From Burkholderia sp. Bp8963 (GTDB taxonomy: Bacteria > Pseudomonadota > Gammaproteobacteria > Burkholderiales > Burkholderiaceae): 64,000 nucleotides of DNA. The stretch lies in contig NZ_QTQP01000038.1 of assembly GCF_003854275.1 (NCBI RefSeq), positions 1 through 64,000 of the forward strand, read 5' to 3'. Positions 56,615 to 64,000 of the stretch are shown here, piece by piece. The first letter of the stretch is position 1. Each line of letters opens with the position of its first letter. The notes under the pieces were generated by a model, which worked only from the letters and a program-made list of their open reading frames with translations, was not told where the DNA came from and did not search any database. The translations under genes were made by a program, and so were the position numbers.

Positions 56615-56729
56615 GGTTTTTCGGTGCGGCCGGCATAGGCGTGGCCAACTTGGGCGCGGCCGGCATCCCGGCGCCGCCGCGCCGATCATCGCAGCGTGCG
56701 GCTCCGGCCGTATAGACAAAAGGAACACC

Positions 56730-57086
56730 ATGTTGCGGGCTATGTTTTGTGCCGCGGCGCTTGCCGTGCCGCTGACGGCGGCGGCGTTCACGGGCGCGGA
56801 TCTCGACCGGCTGTGCGCGAAGACGGACGTCAAGTCGCGGGCGTCGTGCGCGGCCTACATCGAAGGCGCTGCCGACGGCGTCTACAACACCATCGACGCG
56901 ATCGGCGGCACGACCGGGCCGCGCGTCGGCCAGTATTTCTGCCTGCCGCCCGACATCAAGGCGCAACAGATGACCGACGCGGTGCGCAAGTACATCGCGG
57001 AGAATCCGAAGCTGGCCGACTACAACGCAAGTACCGCGGTGTCGCTCGGCCTCGGCAAGGCGTTTCCCTGCAAGGGCGGCAACTGA
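56730..57086 (+). CDS. Rap1a/Tai-like exported protein
   Basis: 118-residue protein with a signal peptide ending near TAAAF. The mature part shows the Rap1a/Tai pattern: CAKTDVKSRASCAAYIEGAA, YFCLPPDIKAQQMTDAV, KYIAENPKL and GKAFPC, with four Cys able to form two disulfides. Family members include immunity proteins against type VI secretion effectors of the Tae4 type, but many are of unknown role. No effector gene is adjacent, so an immunity function is only a possibility. AAGGAAC precedes the start. It follows the ankyrin gene by 115 bp. Confidence 0.8.
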   Translation: MLRAMFCAAALAVPLTAAAFTGADLDRLCAKTDVKSRASCAAYIEGAADGVYNTIDAIGGTTGPRVGQYFCLPPDIKAQQMTDAVRKYIAENPKLADYNASTAVSLGLGKAFPCKGGN

Positions 57087-57184
57087 CCTCGCGCCGTGTC
57101 CGGGCGGGTGCCGCGCCCGGACCTTGCTGACGTATCCCGGACGACGCGTGCGCGTCGCCCTGAACCGAAAAGCAGCTCAGGCCG

Positions 57185-58357
57185 ATGATTTCAATCGAGG
57201 AACTGCAGCGCATCGCCGATGCGCCATTGCATTCGTGGCTTGGCACGCTGACCGTGTCGGCCGTCGTGTTGCTCGTCGGCGCGGCCATGCACCGGATCGG
57301 CGCACGCATCGTCAAGCGCATCGCGCGCCCGTATCCGATGATGAGCGTCGTGCTGCGCTACATCGACAAGCCGTCGCTCGTCACGCTCGCGCTGCTCGTG
57401 CTCGAATTCCTGTGGGTGCAGGCCGACGACGGCATGTCGTTCGTGCGCGGGATGCGTACCGCGGCGGCCGTCGGCACGATCGTCGCGCTGACCTGGCTGC
57501 TCGTGCGGCTCGCGGCGGCGGTCGGCGAGGCGATCATCCAGGCGCATCCGGTCGATACCGCGGACAACCTGCTGGCGCGTAGCATCCATACGCAGGCGCG
57601 CGTGCTGTCGCGCACCGTGATGATCCTGATCGTGATCATCGGCACCGGCGCCGCGCTGATGACGTTCCCGAACGTGCGCCAGGTCGGCGCGAGCCTGCTC
57701 GCGTCGGCCGGGGTCGCGGGCCTCGTCGCCGGTATCGCTGCGCGCCCGGTGCTCGGCAACCTGATCGCCGGCCTGCAGATCGCATTGACGCAGCCGATCC
57801 GGCTCGACGACGTGGTCGTGATCCAGGGCGAGTGGGGGCGCATCGAGGAGATCACCAGCACCTACGTGTCGGTGCGTCTGTGGGATCAGCGGCGGCTCGT
57901 CGTGCCGCTGCAGTGGATCATCGAGAACCCGTTCGCGAACTGGACGCGCAACAGCGCCGAGATCATCGGCACGGTGTTCCTGTCCGTCGACTACCGGACG
58001 CCGCTCGCGCCGCTGCGCGAGGAGCTTGCGCGGCTTGTGCAGCGCGCGCCCGAATGGGACGGCCGCGTGCAGGTGCTGCAGGTGACCGATGCGACCGAGC
58101 GCACGATGCAGTTGCGGGCGCTCGTCAGCGCGGCGGATTCGTCGCTGTGCTTCGACCTGCGCTGCCGCGTGCGCGAAGGGTTGATCGCGTATATTCAGAC
58201 GAACTATCCGCAATGCCTGCCGCGCAGCCGCACCGAATTGTTCCCGCATCCGTCGGCACCGGACGCGCCGCACGCCGGGCGTTCGCACGCGCATGTGCGT
58301 GCCGCCAGCACGGCAGCCAACACCGCAGCCGATCCGACGGCCACCGACGGACGCTGA
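57185..58357 (+). CDS. Small-conductance mechanosensitive channel (MscS family)
   Basis: 390-residue inner-membrane channel that releases solutes on osmotic down-shock. Four membrane helices lie in residues 15-185. The pore-lining region is LLASAGVAGLVAGIAARPVL with its Gly/Ala pattern, followed by the beta domain ALTQPIRLDDVVVIQGEWGR and LWDQRRLVVPLQWIIENPF. The last 50 residues are a His/Ala/Thr-rich tail. The ATPase gene follows after 13 bp, so the two are probably co-transcribed. Confidence 0.93.
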   Translation: MISIEELQRIADAPLHSWLGTLTVSAVVLLVGAAMHRIGARIVKRIARPYPMMSVVLRYIDKPSLVTLALLVLEFLWVQADDGMSFVRGMRTAAAVGTIVALTWLLVRLAAAVGEAIIQAHPVDTADNLLARSIHTQARVLSRTVMILIVIIGTGAALMTFPNVRQVGASLLASAGVAGLVAGIAARPVLGNLIAGLQIALTQPIRLDDVVVIQGEWGRIEEITSTYVSVRLWDQRRLVVPLQWIIENPFANWTRNSAEIIGTVFLSVDYRTPLAPLREELARLVQRAPEWDGRVQVLQVTDATERTMQLRALVSAADSSLCFDLRCRVREGLIAYIQTNYPQCLPRSRTELFPHPSAPDAPHAGRSHAHVRAASTAANTAADPTATDGR

Positions 58358-58370
58358 CCCGAACCGATTC

Positions 58371-59549
<1,179 letters not shown>

Positions 59550-59578
59550 CACGCAGGCGGGACGCACTGCGCGCGTGG

Positions 59579-59643
59579 CCGGACCCTGCGACCGGACTTC
59601 GCGACCGAACTCCGAGGCCGGGCCCCGTAACCGGGCCCCGGAA
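59579..59643. repeat. Five 13-bp imperfect tandem repeats
   Basis: Contiguous units CCGGACCCTGCGA, CCGGACTTCGCGA, CCGAACTCCGAGG, CCGGGCCCCGTAA and CCGGGCCCCGGAA. The array starts 30 bp after the ATPase stop and lies upstream of the glycosyltransferase gene. No matching element is known to me. Confidence 0.8.
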
Positions 59644-59758
59644 TGTATCCGGCCTGTAACAACGCCCATAAAATGCAAGACGACCGGTGCCGCGCTGCCG
59701 GATCGCTAATAATGAGATATTCGGCCGGCACCGTTCCGGCCCCATGGAGACGTGGAAC

Positions 59759-60823
59759 ATGAGAATTGCCCAGATCGCCCCGCTGACCGAGTCGGTGCCG
59801 CCGAAGCTATACGGCGGCACGGAGCGCGTCGTGTCGTACCTCACCGAGGCGCTCGTCGACCTCGGGCATGACGTGACGTTGTTCGCGAGCGGCGATTCGA
59901 CCACGCGCGCGAAGCTCGAGCCCGTGTGGCCGCGCGCGCTGCGGCTCGACTCGTCGATCCGCGACCGGATCGCGCCGCACATGCTGCTGATGGAAACGGT
60001 CGCACGCCGCGCGAAGGATTTCGACGTGCTCCATTTCCACATGGACTACTACTCGTTCTCGATCTTCAATCGCCAGGAGGTGCCGTACGTGACGACGCTG
60101 CACGGCCGGCTCGACCTGCCCGAGCAGCAGCCGGTGTTCGACACGTTCAACACGGCACCGGTGATCTCGATCTCGAACGCGCAGCGCCAGCCGCTGCCGC
60201 AGGCGAAATGGCTGACGACCGTCTATCACGGGCTGCCCGAAGCGCTGTATACGCCGCAGCCCGTCGAGCCGCGCTACCTCGCGTTCCTCGGCCGCATCTC
60301 GCCGGAAAAGCGGGTCGACACGGCGATCCGCATCGCGCGGCAATGCGGACTGCCGATCAAGGTCGCCGCAAAGATCGACGCGGCCGACCAGGAGTATTTC
60401 GAGCGCGAGATCAAGCCGCTGTTCGCGCTGCCGCATGTCGAATACATCGGCGAGATCGCCGATCACCAGAAGGCGGAATTCCTGTCGGGCGCGCATGCGC
60501 TGCTGTTCCCGATCGACTGGCCGGAGCCGTTCGGCCTCGTGATGATCGAGGCGATGGCGTGCGGCACGCCGGTGATCGCGTTCAATCGCGGCTCGGTGTC
60601 GGAGGTGCTGGACGAGGGCGTGTCGGGTTTCATCGTCGAGGACGAGATCAGCGCGGTCGCGGCCGTGAACCGGCTGCACCTGGTGCCGCGTGCGCGCGTG
60701 CGGCAGCGCTTCGAGGAGCGCTTCACGTCGCACCGGATGGCGCAGCAGTATGTCGACGTCTACCAGTCGGTGATCCGTGCGCAAAAGCGTTCGCGCTTCA
60801 AGGTCATCGATTCGACGAGCTGA
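59759..60823 (+). CDS. Glycosyltransferase family 4 protein
   Basis: 354-residue GT-B glycosyltransferase. The acceptor-side loop is PPKLYGGTERVVSYLTEAL, followed by VTLFASGDS. The donor site has FLGRISPEKRVDTAIRIA and the EX7E-type motif in EPFGLVMIEAMACGTPVIAF. There is no membrane helix. The acceptor and sugar are unknown; an exopolysaccharide, a glycolipid or an osmolyte is possible, and no other glycan genes are nearby. The start at 59759 has GGAG 9 nt upstream; ATG 59744 overlaps that site and is less likely. An 11-bp repeat array begins on its stop codon. Confidence 0.9.
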   Translation: MRIAQIAPLTESVPPKLYGGTERVVSYLTEALVDLGHDVTLFASGDSTTRAKLEPVWPRALRLDSSIRDRIAPHMLLMETVARRAKDFDVLHFHMDYYSFSIFNRQEVPYVTTLHGRLDLPEQQPVFDTFNTAPVISISNAQRQPLPQAKWLTTVYHGLPEALYTPQPVEPRYLAFLGRISPEKRVDTAIRIARQCGLPIKVAAKIDAADQEYFEREIKPLFALPHVEYIGEIADHQKAEFLSGAHALLFPIDWPEPFGLVMIEAMACGTPVIAFNRGSVSEVLDEGVSGFIVEDEISAVAAVNRLHLVPRARVRQRFEERFTSHRMAQQYVDVYQSVIRAQKRSRFKVIDSTS

Positions 60824-60867
60824 GCGTCTGAAACGAGTCTGAAGCGAGCCTGAAACGAGCCTGAAAA
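60821..60867 (+). repeat. 11-bp tandem array starting on a stop codon
   Basis: After the TGA stop the sequence continues as four 11-bp units: GCGTCTGAAAC, GAGTCTGAAGC, GAGCCTGAAAC and GAGCCTGAAAA. Each unit contains TGA, so stops recur at 60829, 60840, 60851 and 60862 and cover all three frames. Confidence 0.8.
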
Positions 60868-60881
60868 ATTTCGCGCCGGCG

Positions 60882-60917
60882 AAAAAAAACGGCGATGTCC
60901 GTGAGGACATCGCCGTT
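60882..60917 (-). terminator. Intrinsic terminator after the SYLF gene
   Basis: AACGGCGATGTCC (60888-60900) and GGACATCGCCGTT (60905-60917) form a perfect 13-bp stem with a 4-nt loop. Read leftward it is followed by eight T. It may also work weakly for the rightward glycosyltransferase transcript. Confidence 0.9.
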
Positions 60918-60958
60918 TGCACATGCATGCTGCCCGCGCAGCGCGCGGGCAGCGGGCG

Positions 60959-61546
60959 TCAGATCTTCAGTTTCGTGACCTTCGTGCCGTTGATCGACAC
61001 GTCGCCCATCAGGCCGGCGTTCGTCAGTACGAAGACCTGGACCGGTGCGGTGGCCGTGGTCGTGTCGACCGCGCCGTTCGCGCCCATCTTCACGAGCGCG
61101 ACCGATGCGCCGGCGCCGGCAGCCCAGCCTTCCGAGCCACGGAATTCGTCGAGCGATTCCTGCGTCATGAACAGGAACACGATCGCCTTCGATTGCGCGC
61201 CGGCCTGCAGGCCGACCGACAGCGACGACGTGTTGTAGTAGCCGACCGTCGAGCCGCCGACGCGCAGCGCGCCGTTGCCGGTCTGGCCGCCGACGATGAA
61301 GCCGGCCTGGATCACTTCCGGGAACACCAGCACGCCGCGCGACTTCGAGACGAGCTCACGCGAACCCCTGACCGTCGAATACAGGCGCGACAGCGTCGCA
61401 TCGACGCTCGAGTCGATCGCCTGGCGCTTCGACGCATTGGTCGCAGCGTTGTCGGGTTTGTCGGGCGTCGTGGTGCAGCCGGTGAGCGCAAGGCTGCCGA
61501 CGATCAGCGCAGCGGCGGCTTTCAGCACGAGATTCCGTTTTTGCAT
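60959..61546 (-). CDS. SYLF-domain lipoprotein (Ysc84/BPSL1445 family)
   Basis: 195-residue lipoprotein. The lipobox is LALTGC, with Cys at residue 24, and Thr follows the Cys, so outer-membrane sorting is expected. The SYLF/Ysc84 domain spans residues 60-195, with RGVLVFPEVIQAGFIVGG, SVGLQAGAQSKAIVFLFM and the C-terminal VFVLTNAGLMGDVSING. The domain binds phosphoinositides in eukaryotes; the bacterial role is unclear, but a Burkholderia homologue (BPSL1445) is known as an immunogenic lipoprotein. It is monocistronic, with a strong terminator. Confidence 0.92.
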   Translation of the reverse strand: MQKRNLVLKAAAALIVGSLALTGCTTTPDKPDNAATNASKRQAIDSSVDATLSRLYSTVRGSRELVSKSRGVLVFPEVIQAGFIVGGQTGNGALRVGGSTVGYYNTSSLSVGLQAGAQSKAIVFLFMTQESLDEFRGSEGWAAGAGASVALVKMGANGAVDTTTATAPVQVFVLTNAGLMGDVSINGTKVTKLKI

Positions 61547-61774
61547 CGTTCTTCTCCATCAGATGACGTTCGGAGTGAGTCTCGCTCACGGAGCGGACCA
61601 CGTCGGCAGTTATATCACAGCGGATTACAACGGCTTTTTATGCGGAGATAAAAGAGCGTCAAATCGGATGGCCGTGTCGCGGCAGGCCAACGGACGCGCC
61701 GGCGGCGCCCGGGCGCCGATGCGGCGTCGGGACAGCAGGCAGCAGGATACGGGGCGGCGGCCGGCGCGAACGTG

Positions 61775-62215
61775 TCAATGTGTTACCGGCGGCTTGATGG
61801 GCGGTCGCCGCAGCGCGCGGCGGATCAGCGCAATGACGACGCCGCACGCGAACAGGAAGGCGGCCGGCACGACCCAGTAGCCGACGAACGCATGCCACAG
61901 GTAGCTCGCGAGCGTGTTGCGGCGCACCACGTATTCGTCGCGCGCGGCCTGCTGGCGCGGCGCGTTGCCGGCCAGCACGTCGGCCGGGCAGCCGGCCGCG
62001 CGGGCGTCGTCAGGGTCGCCATGGCAGCGCGCAGCGGCGCCGGCGGCGCGCTGCGCATCGGTGAGTTCCCACGTGGTCAGCGCGAGCTGCAGATCCGCCT
62101 TGTTGTAGGCCATCTCCTCGCGGATCTCGCGCACGGCGACGATCGCGACGGGCACGGCCCAGAACACGATCACGATCAGCCAGCGGCGGAACCAGCGGTG
62201 TTGTCTCCATGCCAT
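61775..62215 (-). CDS. Inner-membrane protein with two helices, unknown function
   Basis: 146-residue protein. A basic N-terminus (MAWRQHRWFRRW) leads into helix 1 (LIVIVFWAVPVAIVAV), then a periplasmic stretch of about 70 residues with two Cys (ARCHGDPDDARAAGCPADVL), and helix 2 (WVVPAAFLFACGVVIALIRRAL). The two ends are probably cytoplasmic. The Cys pair may form a disulfide. I recognise no family. Another ATG at 62210 reads in a different frame. Upstream and downstream genes are unrelated envelope proteins, each with its own terminator. Confidence 0.7.
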   Translation of the reverse strand: MAWRQHRWFRRWLIVIVFWAVPVAIVAVREIREEMAYNKADLQLALTTWELTDAQRAAGAAARCHGDPDDARAAGCPADVLAGNAPRQQAARDEYVVRRNTLASYLWHAFVGYWVVPAAFLFACGVVIALIRRALRRPPIKPPVTH

Positions 62216-62430
62216 CCATGCCTCCGTTTGACGCGGTGCGTGCGTCCGTGTCGAGGGCGGCCCGATGGCGCTTCTTTTGCTTGGATGGGCCGCGTTGCAG
62301 CCATCATAGAAGAAAACGCGGCGAATTGCCGCACCGTATGACGGGTATCCGTGGCACGCATGTGTCCGGAGCCGGAGGAGGGGGCAGCAACGGGCGGCAA
62401 GCCGCAGCGGATGCGCGGGCAACGAAAACA

Positions 62431-62464
62431 AAAATGCCGCGCCCGTCGGAACGGTGCGCGGCAT
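62431..62464 (-). terminator. Intrinsic terminator after psiF
   Basis: ATGCCGCGC (62434-62442) pairs with GCGCGGCAT (62456-62464), with an inner CCG/CGG pair in the loop. Read leftward it is followed by TTTTTGTTTT. Confidence 0.88.
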
Positions 62465-62484
62465 CGATGCGGGAGCGTCGGAAA

Positions 62485-62781
62485 TCAGGCAGCCGGCTGG
62501 TTGCTCAGGCAGCTCTTCATGAATGCCTTGCGCTCGTCGCCCTTCTTGCCGGCGGCGTCCTTGTTGCAGGCCTTCATCTTGTCCTGTTGCGTCATCGGCT
62601 TTGCCGCTGCCGGCTTGGCCGACAGGCAGTCCTTCATGAACGCCTTGCGTTCGTCGCCCGACTTGCCGGCTGCCTGCGCGTTACAGGCCTTCATCTTGTC
62701 CTGCTGGCTGTTCGCCGCGAACACGGGGGAAGCGAGCATGCCGCCGACGAGCAGTGCAGCTACGAGCGATTGGATTTTCAT
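62485..62781 (-). CDS. psiF: PsiF-repeat protein
   Basis: 98-residue exported protein. A signal peptide ends near PVFAA (about residue 22). Two PsiF repeats follow, QQDKMKACNAQAAGKSGDER and QQDKMKACNKDAAGKKGDER, each continuing KAFMK.CLS, with two Cys per repeat. In E. coli psiF is phosphate-starvation induced and lies next to phoA; its function is unknown. The start at 62781 is preferred because residues upstream are random-looking. There is no phosphate gene nearby, and I see no clear Pho box. Confidence 0.9.
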   Translation of the reverse strand: MKIQSLVAALLVGGMLASPVFAANSQQDKMKACNAQAAGKSGDERKAFMKDCLSAKPAAAKPMTQQDKMKACNKDAAGKKGDERKAFMKSCLSNQPAA

Positions 62782-63036
62782 TTGACACTCCCATGGGGTG
62801 AATTGCGTTTTATCGACGCCGTCACGAAGCAGGGCATCTAGCGGGGACGCATCGCGCCGCGCGCTCCGATCATGGCAAATCAATGTGAAAACACCGAAAC
62901 AGCATTCCTATAACGTGGCGGACGTGGCGCGCGTTGACGGCGGGCGCGGCCAGGCGATCGGGACAAACCATGAGAGCCGTGCGCGTGACGCGGGGCGCGT
63001 TGCGTCGGGGGCTATCGGCTGCGGATCGCGAGCCAT

Positions 63037-63042
63037 TACAAT
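63037..63042 (+). promoter_or_regulatory. -10 element very close to the asparaginase start
   Basis: TACAAT (5 of 6 to consensus) ends 7 bp before the ATG at 63050, and no Shine-Dalgarno lies between. If used, the transcript would begin at or beside the start codon. No good -35 is visible. Confidence 0.35.
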
Positions 63043-63049
63043 CGCGCCC

Positions 63050-64000
63050 ATGAATACTCCGAATCAGGCTTCCCCTTCGTCGCTGGCGTTGCCGCGCATC
63101 GCCGTGCTCGCCACCGGCGGCACCATCGCCGGGGCCGCGCCCGACGCGGCCAGCACGGCCGGCTATCAGGCCGGCGCGCTCGGCGTGAATTTCCTGCTCG
63201 ACGCGGTGCCGGCACTCGCGTCGGTCGCACATATCCACGCCGAGCAGATCGCCAGCATCGACAGCAAGGATCTCGCGCTGCCGCTGTGGAACACGCTCGC
63301 CGCACGGATCGCCGCGCTCATGGCCGACGATGCCGTCGACGGCATCGTGATCACGCATGGCACCGACACGCTCGAGGAAACCGCCTACGCGCTGCACCTG
63401 ACCGTGCAGGGCGACAAGCCAGTCGTGCTGACCGCGGCGATGCGTCCGGCGACCGCGCTGTCGTCCGATGGGCCGCTCAACCTGCTCAACGCGGTGACGG
63501 TCGCCGCGAATCCGGCTGCGCGCGGGCAGGGCGTGCTGGTCGCGTTCAACAACCGGATCCACGGTGCGCGCGACGTCGTGAAGACGAGCACGTACGCGGT
63601 CGATGCGTTCCATTCGCCGGAACTCGGCGCGCTCGGCTGGGTGCAGGACGGCCGCGTCGAGTTCGCGCGTCGCATCACGCGTGCGCGCGATACGCAGTTG
63701 GCAATCGACACGTTCGGCAGCGCATGGCCGCCGGTCGAGGTCGTCGCGAGCTATGCGGGCGTCACGCGCACGGCGGTCGATGCGCTCGTCGCGGCCGGTG
63801 TGCGCGGGCTCGTCGTCGCGGGCACCGGCAACGGTTCGATCCACGCGACGCTGCAGGCGGCGCTCGCCGATGCGGTGAAGCAGGGTGTCGTCGTGGTTCG
63901 CGCGTCGCGGGTCGGCTCGGGGCACGTGATGAAGAACGGCGCCGCGAACGACGACGCGCTCGGCTTCGTGAGCGCGGGTTCGCTGAATCCGTACAAGGCA
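63050..64000 (+). CDS. L-asparaginase, 3' truncated by the window
   Basis: The first 317 residues of an asparaginase that hydrolyses asparagine to aspartate and ammonia. The nucleophile is Thr25 in VLATGGTIAG. The flexible-loop Tyr is in STAGYQAGALG, the second triad Thr-Asp lies in ITHGTDTLEET, and AMRPATALSSDGPLNLL completes the site. It resembles type II enzymes, but the N-terminus (MNTPNQASPSSLALPR) is not a signal peptide, so the protein is probably cytosolic. Only about 10-20 residues are missing compared with a typical family length. No ribosome site is visible before the ATG. Confidence 0.94.
   Translation, partial: MNTPNQASPSSLALPRIAVLATGGTIAGAAPDAASTAGYQAGALGVNFLLDAVPALASVAHIHAEQIASIDSKDLALPLWNTLAARIAALMADDAVDGIVITHGTDTLEETAYALHLTVQGDKPVVLTAAMRPATALSSDGPLNLLNAVTVAANPAARGQGVLVAFNNRIHGARDVVKTSTYAVDAFHSPELGALGWVQDGRVEFARRITRARDTQLAIDTFGSAWPPVEVVASYAGVTRTAVDALVAAGVRGLVVAGTGNGSIHATLQAALADAVKQGVVVVRASRVGSGHVMKNGAANDDALGFVSAGSLNPYKA

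Overview
The window is high-GC proteobacterial chromosome and fits Burkholderia sensu lato, probably the B. cepacia complex. The grounds are codon usage, the tig-clpP-clpX-lon block followed by tRNA-Val/tRNA-Asp and ppiD, the 1354-residue purL, the mltG-tmk-holB-tatD string and the many family-typical proteins. No rRNA, CRISPR array, insertion sequence or prophage was seen. The assignment is by recognition only, with no database search.

Bases 1-11 kb look accessory. They hold the end of a polar amino-acid ABC permease with an FMN monooxygenase, then a LysR regulator facing a tightly overlapping catabolic operon: PanE-like reductase, VOC protein, MaoC hydratase, class III CoA-transferase, AroE, a deleted AroQ remnant and a ShiA-type transporter. 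A Bcr-type exporter, a broken copy of rpoD sigma region 3 and a small membrane protein follow. The overlapping starts and stops suggest one pathway for a hydroxylated or alicyclic carboxylic acid; the substrate is unknown. This is the best candidate here for an undescribed system.

Bases 11-14 kb carry a second PanE-family reductase, a MarR regulator and glycerate kinase. Bases 14-24 kb are the proteostasis core (tig, clpP, clpX, lon, ppiD), separated by clear intrinsic terminators, with two tRNAs between lon and ppiD. The tesA/ybbA divergent pair shares a CATG start; pgi, nnr and a DadA-like dehydrogenase then run leftward.

Bases 29-39 kb contain purL and an acetyltransferase facing a leftward run: selO, msrB, yciB, bolA and a parvulin. 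Bases 38-49 kb are lipid and CoA metabolism (acyl-CoA ligase, FadB-like enzyme, thiolase, thioesterase, zinc-free alcohol dehydrogenase-like reductase, HSL-type esterase), interrupted by pncA and a membrane diguanylate cyclase. Bases 50-56 kb are housekeeping (ygfZ, mltG, tmk, holB, TatD). Bases 56-64 kb hold small envelope proteins (ankyrin, Rap1a/Tai-like, MscS, SYLF lipoprotein, PsiF), an AAA ATPase, a glycosyltransferase and the start of an asparaginase.

A recurring non-coding feature is the short imperfect tandem array in gaps: 11-bp units at three sites, 13-bp units at one, and a duplicated 49-bp hairpin unit before pncA. Two of the 11-bp arrays start on a stop codon and place stops in all three frames.
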